Below, piece after piece: positions 1-5,622 of a DNA stretch of 10,661 nt. The stretch is from assembly GCA_902470265.1 (NCBI GenBank), contig CABRFW010000041.1, positions 1 through 10,661 on the forward strand, in the 5' to 3' direction. A program made the translations under genes and the position numbers. Position 1 is the first letter of the stretch, and every line of letters starts with the position of its first letter. The notes below the pieces were generated by a model, which saw only the letters and a program-made list of their open reading frames with translations, had not been told where the DNA came from and ran no database searches. The DNA comes from an uncultured Collinsella sp. (GTDB lineage: Bacteria > Actinomycetota > Coriobacteriia > Coriobacteriales > Coriobacteriaceae).

Positions 1-707
1 AGCGCCAGGTTCAGAGCGAACGACGTCTTACCTACAGCAGGACGGGCGCCGATGATGATGAGCTGACCCTCGCGGAAGCCCATGAGCATGCGGTCGAGCG
101 ACGGGAAGCCGGTGGGCACGCCCGCAGCCTGGCCACCGGCCTGGCACACTTCCTCGGCCTCATTATAGGCCTCGACCATAAACTCGGTCAGCGTCTTGTA
201 GCTCGACTTGACCTCGCGCGCCGTAACCTTGAGCAGCTTGCTCTCGGCTAGCTCCACGACCTCTTTGGTGTCGGTGGGGGCGTTATATGCCAGCGCGTTG
301 ATCTCGTTGGTGGCGCCGATCAGCTCACGCAGCATCGAATCGCGGCGAACGATGGCGGCATGGTGCTGCCAGTTGACGAGCGACAGGGTCTGACCCATCA
401 ACTCCAAAATGTACGCTTCGCCGCCCACGGCATCGAGCTTGTTGATGCTTCGCAGGTAATCGATCAGCGAGATGGAGTCGATGGGAATGCGGCTGTTGTA
501 CATATCGACCATCGCGGTATAGATGGTCTTATGAATGGGCCGGTAGAAGTCATCGGGCTGCAGCTCGACCTGGGCCTCCTCGACCACCTCGGGCGATAGC
601 AGCATAGCGGCCAGTACATTGGCCTCTGCATCTTGGTTTTGGGGAAGACCCAACTTTGAGCCGCGGTCCTCAACCGTCAGCCCGGTCTCCCTATCGTCAT
701 ATGCCAT
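1..707 (-). CDS. dnaB: Replicative DNA helicase DnaB (3' end beyond the window)
   Basis: DnaB is the hexameric helicase that unwinds DNA at the replication fork and recruits primase. The visible 235 residues contain the N-terminal helical domain (about residues 25-125, beginning QDAEANVLAAMLLSPE and including DDFYRPIHKTIY), a linker, and the start of the RecA-like ATPase domain with Walker A GARPAVGKT at residues 220-228 (lysine 227). The rest of the ATPase domain lies left of position 1, so the gene is partial; the family is usually about 450 aa. I chose the ATG at 705-707 (MAYDDRETGL) because GAGG lies 6 bases upstream; two in-frame ATGs at 711-713 and 717-719 have no better site. It follows rplI on the same strand, separated by 224 bases and a terminator, so it may have its own promoter. 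No clear -35/-10 pair is visible. Confidence 0.95.
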   Translation of the reverse strand, partial: MAYDDRETGLTVEDRGSKLGLPQNQDAEANVLAAMLLSPEVVEEAQVELQPDDFYRPIHKTIYTAMVDMYNSRIPIDSISLIDYLRSINKLDAVGGEAYILELMGQTLSLVNWQHHAAIVRRDSMLRELIGATNEINALAYNAPTDTKEVVELAESKLLKVTAREVKSSYKTLTEFMVEAYNEAEEVCQAGGQAAGVPTGFPSLDRMLMGFREGQLIIIGARPAVGKTSFALNLA

Positions 708-808
708 GAGCATCCTCATTCATATCGCTTGCGAGCATCCATAGTATCAGCCACGGTCCCAAAACGCGCCGCGCGCCGCCAATCATCACCGAACCAAACG
801 GATGAACG

Positions 809-824
809 GTCCTGTATATAGGAC
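809..824. repeat. Short inverted repeat upstream of dnaB
   Basis: The arms GTCCT and AGGAC flank a GTATAT centre in the dnaB-rplI gap. On the minus strand the centre supplies a TATATA sequence that could be a -10 element for dnaB, but no convincing -35 lies 16-18 bases upstream. An operator is possible; chance is equally possible. Confidence 0.3.
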
Positions 825-860
825 TTCGACGCAACGTTCACCATGACGCTCGCTCAGCGC

Positions 861-899
861 AAAAAACAAAAGGGCGCCCTGGTTTCCCAGAGCGCCCTT
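861..899 (-). terminator. Rho-independent terminator after rplI
   Basis: The stem AAGGGCGC (870-877) pairs with GCGCCCTT (892-899), with further CTGG/CCAG pairing inside. On the minus strand it is followed by a T-rich run (TTTTGTTTTTT, 861-871). It lies 32 bases beyond the rplI stop and ends the rpsF-ssb-rpsR-rplI transcript before dnaB. Confidence 0.85.
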
Positions 900-931
900 C
901 TTAGAACAAGATTGTTGCGTTGCAGCAAATG

Positions 932-1471
932 CTACTCGGCAGCAGCCTCAGTCTCGACCTCGGCGGTCTCGGCCTCGGCGACCTCAGCGGCCTCCTCGAC
1001 CTCAGCCTCGGCAGCGAGCTCCTCGGCGGTAACGCCGACGAGAACGACAACCTCGGCCTTGATCTCGCGGTACAGCGAGATGGCAACGGTGTGGGCACCG
1101 GCAACCTTGATGGGCTTACCGAGCTCGACGCGCTTGCGGTCGATGTCCATACCGAGCTGAGCCTTGATGGCGTCAGCGATCATAGCGGCGGTAACGGAGC
1201 CAAAGAGGATGCCCTCGTCGCCGACCTTGACGTCAACGGTAACCGTCTTGCCCTCGAAGGCAGCCTTGGTCTCGTTGGCGGTAGCCAGACGGACGGCCTC
1301 GCGCTTGGCGATGTTGTTGCGACGCTCGTCAAGCTGCTTGAGGTTGCCCTTGGTGGCGGCAACAGCGAGCTTCTTGGGGAACAGGAAGTTCTCAGCGTAA
1401 CCCTGAGCGACCTCTACGACGTCACCCTCGCCGCCCTTGCCCTTGATCTCATCGAGAAGAATAACCTTCAT
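932..1471 (-). CDS. rplI: Large-subunit ribosomal protein bL9
   Basis: bL9 binds 23S rRNA near the L1 stalk and helps keep reading frame and spacing between ribosomes. The N-terminal RNA-binding domain is clear (MKVILLDEIKGKGGEGDVVEV, then GYAENFLFPKKLAVAAT), followed by the long connecting helix (about residues 40-75) and the C-terminal domain (about 76-148, with GSVTAAMIADAIKAQLGMDIDRKRVEL). The protein is 179 aa against about 148 in typical bL9. The surplus is a low-complexity tail of Glu, Ala, Val and Thr with no basic residues, from about residue 149 to the stop. The start is supported by AAGGGAG 7-8 bases upstream. It lies 15 bases after rpsR in the same operon. Confidence 0.97.
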   Translation of the reverse strand: MKVILLDEIKGKGGEGDVVEVAQGYAENFLFPKKLAVAATKGNLKQLDERRNNIAKREAVRLATANETKAAFEGKTVTVDVKVGDEGILFGSVTAAMIADAIKAQLGMDIDRKRVELGKPIKVAGAHTVAISLYREIKAEVVVLVGVTAEELAAEAEVEEAAEVAEAETAEVETEAAAE

Positions 1472-1486
1472 GATGCGTCTCCCTTC

Positions 1487-1753
1487 TTAGCCGCGGTCGC
1501 GGTTGCCACGAGAGGAAACCACGGGGACGGTGTACGGCAGGAGAGCCATCTCGCGGGCGCGCTTGATGGCGTTGGCGATGTCATGCTGATGCTGCGTGCA
1601 AGCGCCAGTGACGCGACGGGGCTTGATCTTGCCACGGTCGGTCATGTACTTACGGAGAAGCTGAGTATCCTTATAGTCGATGAACTCAGTGTTCTCCTTG
1701 CAGAACTGGCAGTACTTACGACGCGGCTGACGTGCAGAAAAATCATTAGCCAT
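1487..1753 (-). CDS. rpsR: Small-subunit ribosomal protein bS18 (zinc-ligand form)
   Basis: bS18 pairs with bS6 on the 30S platform. The gene encodes 88 aa, normal for the family, with the hallmark segment around residues 26-50 (DYKDTQLLRKYMTDRGKI, then PRRVTG). I start it at the ATG giving MANDFSARQ, preceded by GAAAGG; an in-frame extension 17 codons further upstream has no support. Cys15, Cys18, Cys52 and His55 form a C-x2-C...C-x2-H set, the pattern of zinc-binding (C+) versions of bS18. The end of the gene lies 15 bases before rplI and it is about 70 bases after ssb. Confidence 0.96.
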   Translation of the reverse strand: MANDFSARQPRRKYCQFCKENTEFIDYKDTQLLRKYMTDRGKIKPRRVTGACTQHQHDIANAIKRAREMALLPYTVPVVSSRGNRDRG

Positions 1754-1825
1754 GTCAAAATACCTTTCGTTTGGCAACTTCGGCGAACCGAAGCCGCCTC
1801 TCACTCAAAAATAGGTGAACAGCCC

Positions 1826-2278
1826 TTAAAACGGGATGTCCTCATCGTAGACGTCGACCGCGGGCGGCGTAGCCACCGGTGCGGCAGGACGCGGTGCGGG
1901 CGCGGGAGCTGCGGGGGCGTAACCGCCCTGATCGTAGCCACCCTGGCCACCACGGGAGCTCATAAACTCGATCTCATCGACGATGACTTCAAGCTTGCTC
2001 CGGCGCTGGCCGTCGCGCTCCCAAGAGCTGTAGCGCAGCTTGCCCTCGATCGCGACCTTGTTTCCCTTTGCCAGGAAACGGCTCACGGCCTCGGCGCGCG
2101 TGCCGAACATGGTGCAGTCGACAAAGTTGGGATAGTCCTCCCACTCGCCAGTCTGCGGGTTGCGGCGACGATCGTTCACGGCGACGCCAAAGGACAGAAC
2201 CTGGGTTCCGCCGGCGGTGGCGCGCAGCTCGGGATCACGCGTGAGGTTACCGGTGATGTTCACTCGATTGATGCTCAT
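1826..2278 (-). CDS. ssb: Single-stranded DNA-binding protein
   Basis: SSB coats single-stranded DNA during replication and repair and recruits partner proteins through its C-terminal tip. The 150-aa product begins MSINRVNITGNLTRDPELR, has an OB-fold over about residues 1-107 (including NFVDCTMFGTRAEAVSRFL and GNKVAIEGKL), a Gly/Gln then Pro/Ala-rich disordered linker (about 108-140), and the acidic tip DEDIPF at 145-150, intact and normal. An AGAGG sits about 12 bases before the ATG. It lies between rpsF (48 bases) and rpsR (72 bases), the standard bacterial arrangement. Confidence 0.97.
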   Translation of the reverse strand: MSINRVNITGNLTRDPELRATAGGTQVLSFGVAVNDRRRNPQTGEWEDYPNFVDCTMFGTRAEAVSRFLAKGNKVAIEGKLRYSSWERDGQRRSKLEVIVDEIEFMSSRGGQGGYDQGGYAPAAPAPAPRPAAPVATPPAVDVYDEDIPF

Positions 2279-2326
2279 AACTCACTACTTCCTCTTGGGG
2301 CACAAGCCCAGTCCAAAACGACAGTC

Positions 2327-2620
2327 TTACTCCTGGTCGTCGCGACGGACGATCATGTGGCGGACCACGGCGTCGGTGATGCGCAGGACGCGATCAAGCT
2401 CGGCGATCTGGGTAGGATCTGCGTGGAAGTTGATGAGGGTGTAGTCACCATCGGTGAGGTCGTTGATCTCGTAGGCGAGCTTGCGCTTGCCCCACTCGTC
2501 AACGGAGTCGACCTTGCCAGCGCCCTCAGCGATCGTGGTATCGATACGCTTCATAACAGCGAGACGAGTCTCGGGGTCGAGCGACGGGTCAACAAAGAAC
2601 AGCAGTTCATAAGCCTTCAT
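2327..2620 (-). CDS. rpsF: Small-subunit ribosomal protein bS6
   Basis: bS6 forms a heterodimer with bS18 on the 30S platform. The product is 97 aa (MKAYELLFFVDPSLDPETR at the N-terminus, RITDAVVRHMIVRRDDQE at the C-terminus), the usual length and a ferredoxin-like fold. I start it at the ATG at 2618-2620, preceded by a near-perfect Shine-Dalgarno AGAGGAGGTGA 5 bases upstream. An extension 7 codons further upstream would place that ribosome site inside the coding sequence and is rejected. It is the first gene of the rpsF-ssb-rpsR-rplI operon, with a candidate promoter and leader hairpin upstream. Confidence 0.97.
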   Translation of the reverse strand: MKAYELLFFVDPSLDPETRLAVMKRIDTTIAEGAGKVDSVDEWGKRKLAYEINDLTDGDYTLINFHADPTQIAELDRVLRITDAVVRHMIVRRDDQE

Positions 2621-2646
2621 ATTGTCACCTCCTCTGGGCAAATGTG

Positions 2647-2675
2647 GCTTCAGGTCGTGAAGGTGCGCCTGAAGC
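2647..2675 (-). promoter_or_regulatory. Leader hairpin upstream of rpsF, possible bS6:bS18 autoregulatory site
   Basis: On the transcribed strand GCTTCAGG and CCTGAAGC form a perfect 8-bp stem closing a 13-base loop, 12-14 bases before the rpsF Shine-Dalgarno. Many bacteria repress this operon by binding of the bS6:bS18 complex to a hairpin in the rpsF leader. Position and size fit. I do not see the conserved CCG trinucleotide that I recall for that motif, so the assignment is an inference; a plain structural hairpin is the alternative. Confidence 0.45.
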
Positions 2676-2691
2676 AGGAAAAGACTTGGTA

Positions 2692-2720
2692 ATAATATCT
2701 TTCAACCTCCCAGGCTGCAA
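2692..2720 (-). promoter_or_regulatory. Candidate sigma-70 promoter of the rpsF operon
   Basis: On the minus strand TTGCAG (2715-2720) and TATTAT (2692-2697) are separated by 17 bases. The implied start near 2685 gives a leader of about 65 bases containing the hairpin at 2647-2675. The -35 hexamer lies inside a perfect inverted repeat (GCTGCA at 2714-2719, TGCAGC at 2726-2731). Confidence 0.5.
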
Positions 2721-3080
2721 GAATGTGCAGCTACAACCTCATGACCTCCACATATGCCCATGCTCGCACCACGTTTCATGCGCATTCCAACCAAATGCCG
2801 ACCAAGAGCTTGACGGATTTGTGGACAAGATACGACGCCGCGGGGACAAGCTGAGCCAAGCCGCAGGTCAACGGGCACAAGGCTGTGGTCGCAAAATGCA
2901 TACCAGTGGTCCACAGCACCAATCAAAGATTTTTAAATTCATTGCCAAGTCACTTATGAATACCCCTTTTGAACAATTGAGTTGATCAACCACGCTGGTC
3001 GGAAGCCGTTTTTTGGCACCTCAAACCCCACTGCAACGCCAAGCGCGGCCAAGCGTTTTAAAAAATGCCAACTTTTCTGT
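2721..3080. other. Non-coding gap between the rpsF promoter and the tRNA-Ser promoter
   Basis: No open frame here resembles a protein or has a ribosome site. The stretch holds a DnaA-box-like nonamer (2820-2828), a 7-bp inverted repeat GCTGTGG/CCACAGC (2882-2888, 2911-2917) with a 22-base loop, an AT-rich run (about 2922-2944), a perfect palindrome GTTGATCAAC (2981-2990) and a tandem GCCAAGCG pair with a 10-base period (3038-3055). Confidence 0.6.
2820..2828 (-). promoter_or_regulatory. DnaA-box-like nonamer
   Basis: The minus strand reads TTGTCCACA, the form of DnaA box favoured in high-GC actinobacteria. A one-mismatch relative, TGGTCCACA, is on the plus strand at 2907-2915, next to the AT-rich run at 2922-2944. 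Two boxes are too few to call an origin; DnaA regulation of the cluster or chance are alternatives. Confidence 0.35.
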
Positions 3081-3108
3081 TTGCACTTTGCGATTCCTCG
3101 TGTATACT
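3081..3108 (+). promoter_or_regulatory. Promoter of the tRNA-Ser genes
   Basis: TTGCAC (3081-3086) and TATACT (3103-3108) are separated by 16 bases, with a likely start near 3115, about 10 bases before the first tRNA-Ser. This is one of the best sigma-70 matches in the window. Confidence 0.7.
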
Positions 3109-3124
3109 GACTTTCGCATTTAAC

Positions 3125-3215
3125 GGAGAGTTGTCCGAGTGGCCGAAGGAGCACGATTGGAAATCGTGTAGGCGTCAAAAGCGTCTCCAGGGTTCAAATC
3201 CCTGACTCTCCGCCA
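3125..3215 (+). tRNA. tRNA-Ser(GGA)
   Basis: The acceptor stem GGAGAGT (3125-3131) pairs with ACTCTCC (3205-3211), followed by discriminator G and an encoded CCA (3213-3215). The anticodon stem CACGA/TCGTG closes loop TTGGAAA with anticodon GGA at 3159-3161, reading UCC and UCU. The T arm is AGGGTTCAAATCCCT, and a long variable arm (about 3170-3189) confirms the serine class. It is the first of two serine tRNAs on this strand. Confidence 0.97.
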
Positions 3216-3224
3216 GTTAATTCC

Positions 3225-3254
3225 AAAGCAGGCCTTCGAGCCTGCTTTGTTTTT
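3225..3254 (+). terminator. Terminator-like hairpin between the two tRNA-Ser genes
   Basis: A perfect 9-bp stem AAAGCAGGC/GCCTGCTTT with a 6-base loop is followed by GTTTTT. Only 9 bases separate the T run from the next tRNA, so that tRNA either depends on read-through or has a promoter overlapping this element. Confidence 0.8.
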
Positions 3255-3263
3255 ACCCCACGC

Positions 3264-3354
3264 GGAGGGGTGGCAGAGTGGTTGAATGCGGCGGTCTCGA
3301 AAACCGTTTGGCCTGTATAAGGTCACGAGGGTTCGAATCCCTCCTCCTCCGCCA
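3264..3354 (+). tRNA. tRNA-Ser(CGA)
   Basis: The acceptor stem GGAGGGG (3264-3270) pairs with CTCCTCC (3344-3350) with one G-U pair, then discriminator G and encoded CCA (3352-3354). The T arm is GAGGG-TTCGAAT-CCCTC. The anticodon loop CTCGAAA gives CGA at 3298-3300, reading UCG. A long variable arm is present, as expected for serine. Confidence 0.96.
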
Positions 3355-3365
3355 TTTTGGTTGAG

Positions 3366-3392
3366 AAAGCTCCCAACAACGGGAGCTTTTTT
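3366..3392 (+). terminator. Terminator after tRNA-Ser(CGA)
   Basis: The stem AAAGCTCCC/GGGAGCTTT with a 6-base loop is followed by a run of six T counting the end of the stem. It lies 11 bases beyond the tRNA CCA end. Confidence 0.88.
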
Positions 3393-3426
3393 GTTATCGA
3401 AATACGTCTCGATCCCACGCTTCCCC

Positions 3427-3504
3427 AAACATGTACGTCAGCCTCAAAAAACGACATTTTTCGACATCTTTGGAGGCTGACGTACACGTTTGGATTGAGC
3501 TCAC
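3427..3504 (+). repeat. 78-bp palindromic repeat, copy 1 (inverted partner at 4615-4692)
   Basis: The core is a near-perfect inverted repeat: 19-base arms 3427-3445 and 3473-3491 with one mismatch (position 3487), which pairs as G-U in RNA of one strand. The 27-base loop contains CGACATTTT and CGACATCTT 10 bases apart. An asymmetric tail GGATTGAGCTCAC (3492-3504) points toward the nuclease gene. Against the reverse complement of the second copy there are three differences in 78 bases. It lies between the tRNA-Ser terminator and the stop of the nuclease gene (10 bases away), where its hairpin could also end that gene's transcript. Confidence 0.92.
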
Positions 3505-3514
3505 GGGAGCGGCG

Positions 3515-4522
3515 CTATTCGGAAGGTGCCTCCTCGTCTCGTATGCTTTTCCAGTTGCGGATAAGTGCCTTGCGTAGTTCGTTTTGTTTTCTCTGGTACC
3601 CGGTGTCGGTACAGCGAGGCATGCCGAGTGCTTCGCGAATGTTGTTCATGGCGCGGTGAAAGGCGAGCTGGCTGCCGAACTGAGCCGAAGTGAGCGTAAC
3701 GATTCGATATCCCATTTGGGAGAGAACGGCCTCTCGCTCCGCATCTGCTCCCTTGCGCTCGAGCTCATCGTGAAAACCGCCCTTATATTCGATACCGAGC
3801 GCCCTGCGCTTATAGGTCACGAGCGCATCGATTTTGAGCGTTCGAGCTTTGGCGCAATGCCAGAGACGTTGAGGGATCTCGAGCGGTTTGTTGAGTTCGA
3901 CACCTCGGATGCCAACGCCGCCTTCGCTTGTTGGGAGCGAGAGGGCGATTGCCGAAGCGGTCTCCATAGGCGAGGCCGAGCGATCGTAGATGTGCCTGAG
4001 CGCGAGCCGTGCACGTGTGGCACCGGGTTTGCCGGGGTGCCGATCGAGCAGTTCGGTTATTTCATCCTTGGAGGTGGTGGCTGGTTGCTCGGTATAAGGG
4101 TCGGCGGGATTGAGCCTCATGCGATAATCGCCGCAAACTTCATAGCCATATTCGAGATATTCGATCCTATCCATCCACTCGGCAGCGAGCACGAAGGCGA
4201 AGGCTTCGTCGGTGATGAAGATTCCGGGCGTCAACTCGTTAATATGCTCGTAGGGAAGATTTTGTCCAAGAATGTGGCAAACGACGCCTTTGGTACGAAT
4301 TCGCTCAAATTCGAATACAACCGCGATATCGATAGTCTTAAGCATATCGGACGGAATGCCGCAGTCGGTAAGGGCCTGTCGTATGCGCGCAACACGTTGC
4401 TGGGTGGAGATGCCTTGTGCGCCTATCTGGTAGTCGTGCCGCGCAAGAGACTGAACCAAATTCTGGGGTGCATGATGGACAAGCCATGCGGTTTTATGCG
4501 AAATGAGAACAGGGGTATCCAT
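3515..4522 (-). CDS. Predicted PD-(D/E)XK (DUF559/Vsr-like) nuclease-fold protein
   Basis: The gene encodes 335 aa with a normal ribosome site (GAGAGG 8 bases before the ATG). Residues about 1-140 form an N-terminal region beginning MDTPVLISHKTAWLVHH that resembles the AbiEi-like lead domain of coriobacterial DUF559 proteins. Residues about 180-300 look like a PD-(D/E)XK core: SPMET with Glu187, then KIDALV with Asp232, GIEYKG with Glu245 and Lys247, and a later IVTLTSAQF strand (Gln281). The catalytic-type residues all appear present, so DNA cleavage or nicking is plausible, but no substrate is known and no methylase or toxin partner lies beside it. A basic C-terminal tail (about 304-326) could bind DNA. 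It is a single-gene unit enclosed by the two inverted palindromic repeats and looks less GC-rich than its neighbours. Family assignment is from memory; function is inferred. Confidence 0.65.
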   Translation of the reverse strand: MDTPVLISHKTAWLVHHAPQNLVQSLARHDYQIGAQGISTQQRVARIRQALTDCGIPSDMLKTIDIAVVFEFERIRTKGVVCHILGQNLPYEHINELTPGIFITDEAFAFVLAAEWMDRIEYLEYGYEVCGDYRMRLNPADPYTEQPATTSKDEITELLDRHPGKPGATRARLALRHIYDRSASPMETASAIALSLPTSEGGVGIRGVELNKPLEIPQRLWHCAKARTLKIDALVTYKRRALGIEYKGGFHDELERKGADAEREAVLSQMGYRIVTLTSAQFGSQLAFHRAMNNIREALGMPRCTDTGYQRKQNELRKALIRNWKSIRDEEAPSE

Positions 4523-4589
4523 TGAGGGCCTCTCGCTCTGAGCCGGTATCCAACTCTTATGTCCGTTGAAGTGGGGAAATATACCGGAT

Positions 4590-4607
4590 GTGAGTAAATC
4601 AACTCAC
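4590..4607. promoter_or_regulatory. 18-bp inverted repeat upstream of the nuclease gene
   Basis: Perfect 6-base arms GTGAGT/ACTCAC surround AAATCA, 68 bases before the nuclease start codon. On the minus strand a TATATT (about 4577-4582) follows, so an operator over a weak promoter is possible. No good -35 is seen at normal spacing. Confidence 0.35.
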
Positions 4608-4614
4608 TCATGCT

Positions 4615-4692
4615 GTGAGCTCAATCCAAACATGTACGTCAGCCTCCAAAGATGTCGGAAAATGTCGTTTTTGGAGGCTGACGTACATGTTT
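4615..4692 (-). repeat. 78-bp palindromic repeat, copy 2 (inverted partner at 3427-3504)
   Basis: This copy has perfect 23-base arms (4628-4650 and 4670-4692) around a 19-base loop, and pairing continues outward after one bulged T (TCC against GGA at 4694-4696). The tail GTGAGCTCAATCC (4615-4627) again faces the nuclease gene, so the two copies bracket it symmetrically. It lies in the 303-base gap between the divergent nuclease and channel genes. No transposase or target-site duplication is visible. Confidence 0.92.
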
Positions 4693-4826
4693 TGGACCCT
4701 TGGCATTCCAGTAACGCCACGCCCCCACCCAGTCCCGACCGTTTGCCGAGCAATAGGGTCGCAATCGGCGCCGAACATGTACTATGTACGGGCATTGTCT
4801 AAACCCGTAACTCAAAGGACCCCATC

Positions 4827-5516
4827 TTGCCCGTTGCCGCCGCTATGATCGTTACCGCACACGCCTCGGATGCCATGGTTGCCATCCCGTTTTGGCTCGA
4901 GATGTTCGCCGTCGTCGCGGCATCGATCTCGGGCGTGTTGGTTGCACGCGAGCACAAACTCGACCTGGTGGGCGCCGTCGCGCTCGCCGTGGTCTGTGGA
5001 CTGGGCGGCGGTCTTTTGCGCGATATGACGCTGCAGGTGGGCAACGTCTACATCCTCAACCAACCGATGGCGCTCCCGCTCTCCATCGCCACCGCGGCCA
5101 TCATCTACATCTTCCCGGCAATCGTCGACAAGCCCGAAAAGCTCATTCCCCTGCTCGATATCATCTCGGTGGGTATTTATGCGGCAACCGGCGCAGACAA
5201 GGCGCTGGTCTACGGCTTTGCGCCGGCGGTGTGCATCATGATGGGCTTTTTTACCGCGGTGGGCGGCGGCATGCTGCGAGATGGTTTTATGGGTGTGGTG
5301 CCGGGTATCTTCCAGCGCACCAACTTCTATGCCATCGCGGCCATCGCCGGATCGGCAAGCTATGTTTGCCTTGTCATGAGCGGCTTGGTCAGCAATGTCG
5401 TCGCACTGGTCGTTTGCGTCGTGGTGACCATGGGACTACGCTGGCTGTCGCTGCGCTTTGACATCAAAAGCCCCACCGAAGAAGATATCGCGCGCTTCTT
5501 GCACCGTAAAAAGTAG
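4827..5516 (+). CDS. TRIC-like trimeric cation channel family protein (UPF0126, YadS/YicG type)
   Basis: This is a 229-aa polytopic inner-membrane protein, about the normal family length, with about seven hydrophobic segments. It shows the internal duplication of the family: GLGGGLLRD at residues 58-66 and GGGMLRD at 146-152, each starting a half. Bacterial TRIC homologues are potassium-permeable channels; some UPF0126 members have been linked to amino-acid uptake, so the substrate is open. I favour the TTG start at 4827 because AAAGGA lies 7 bases upstream; the ATG at 4845 has no ribosome site. It is followed by the bactofilin-like gene about 107 bases later on the same strand. Confidence 0.85.
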   Translation: MPVAAAMIVTAHASDAMVAIPFWLEMFAVVAASISGVLVAREHKLDLVGAVALAVVCGLGGGLLRDMTLQVGNVYILNQPMALPLSIATAAIIYIFPAIVDKPEKLIPLLDIISVGIYAATGADKALVYGFAPAVCIMMGFFTAVGGGMLRDGFMGVVPGIFQRTNFYAIAAIAGSASYVCLVMSGLVSNVVALVVCVVVTMGLRWLSLRFDIKSPTEEDIARFLHRKK

Positions 5517-5585
5517 ACAGCACGGCACGACCCTTCGAAATGCAACCGAGAGGTTCTTTTAGAGCGCCCACGCGTTGGGTACCCT

Positions 5586-5610
5586 GTTAGATATATGCCG
5601 AGTATCTAAC
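5586..5610 (+). promoter_or_regulatory. Hairpin abutting the ribosome site of the bactofilin-like gene
   Basis: A perfect 8-bp stem GTTAGATA/TATCTAAC with a 9-base loop ends directly before the Shine-Dalgarno GAAGGA (5611-5616). It could influence translation initiation, or be an operator at DNA level. Confidence 0.4.
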
Positions 5611-5622
5611 GAAGGATTCACT

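Noticed and set aside
920..2692. A 590-codon open frame on the plus strand across rplI, rpsR, ssb and rpsF.
   Set aside because: It is antisense to four well-identified conserved genes and has a low-complexity composition typical of a GC-rich shadow.
2644..2985. Possible small coding frames on both strands of the gap upstream of rpsF (including 2702-2926 minus).
   Set aside because: They have no ribosome sites or recognisable sequence, and they overlap the likely promoter and leader of rpsF.
3584..4525. A 313-codon plus-strand frame opposite the nuclease gene.
   Set aside because: The minus-strand frame has a ribosome site, recognisable motifs and full repeat-to-repeat placement; the plus frame has none of these.
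3427..4692. Insertion sequence or CRISPR explanation for the paired repeats.
   Set aside because: No transposase and no target-site duplication is visible at the outer ends, and two inverted copies 1.1 kb apart are not a CRISPR array.
4757..4785. A -10-like TACTAT upstream of the channel gene.
   Set aside because: The position 17 bases upstream (GGTCGC) does not resemble a -35, so no promoter is called.
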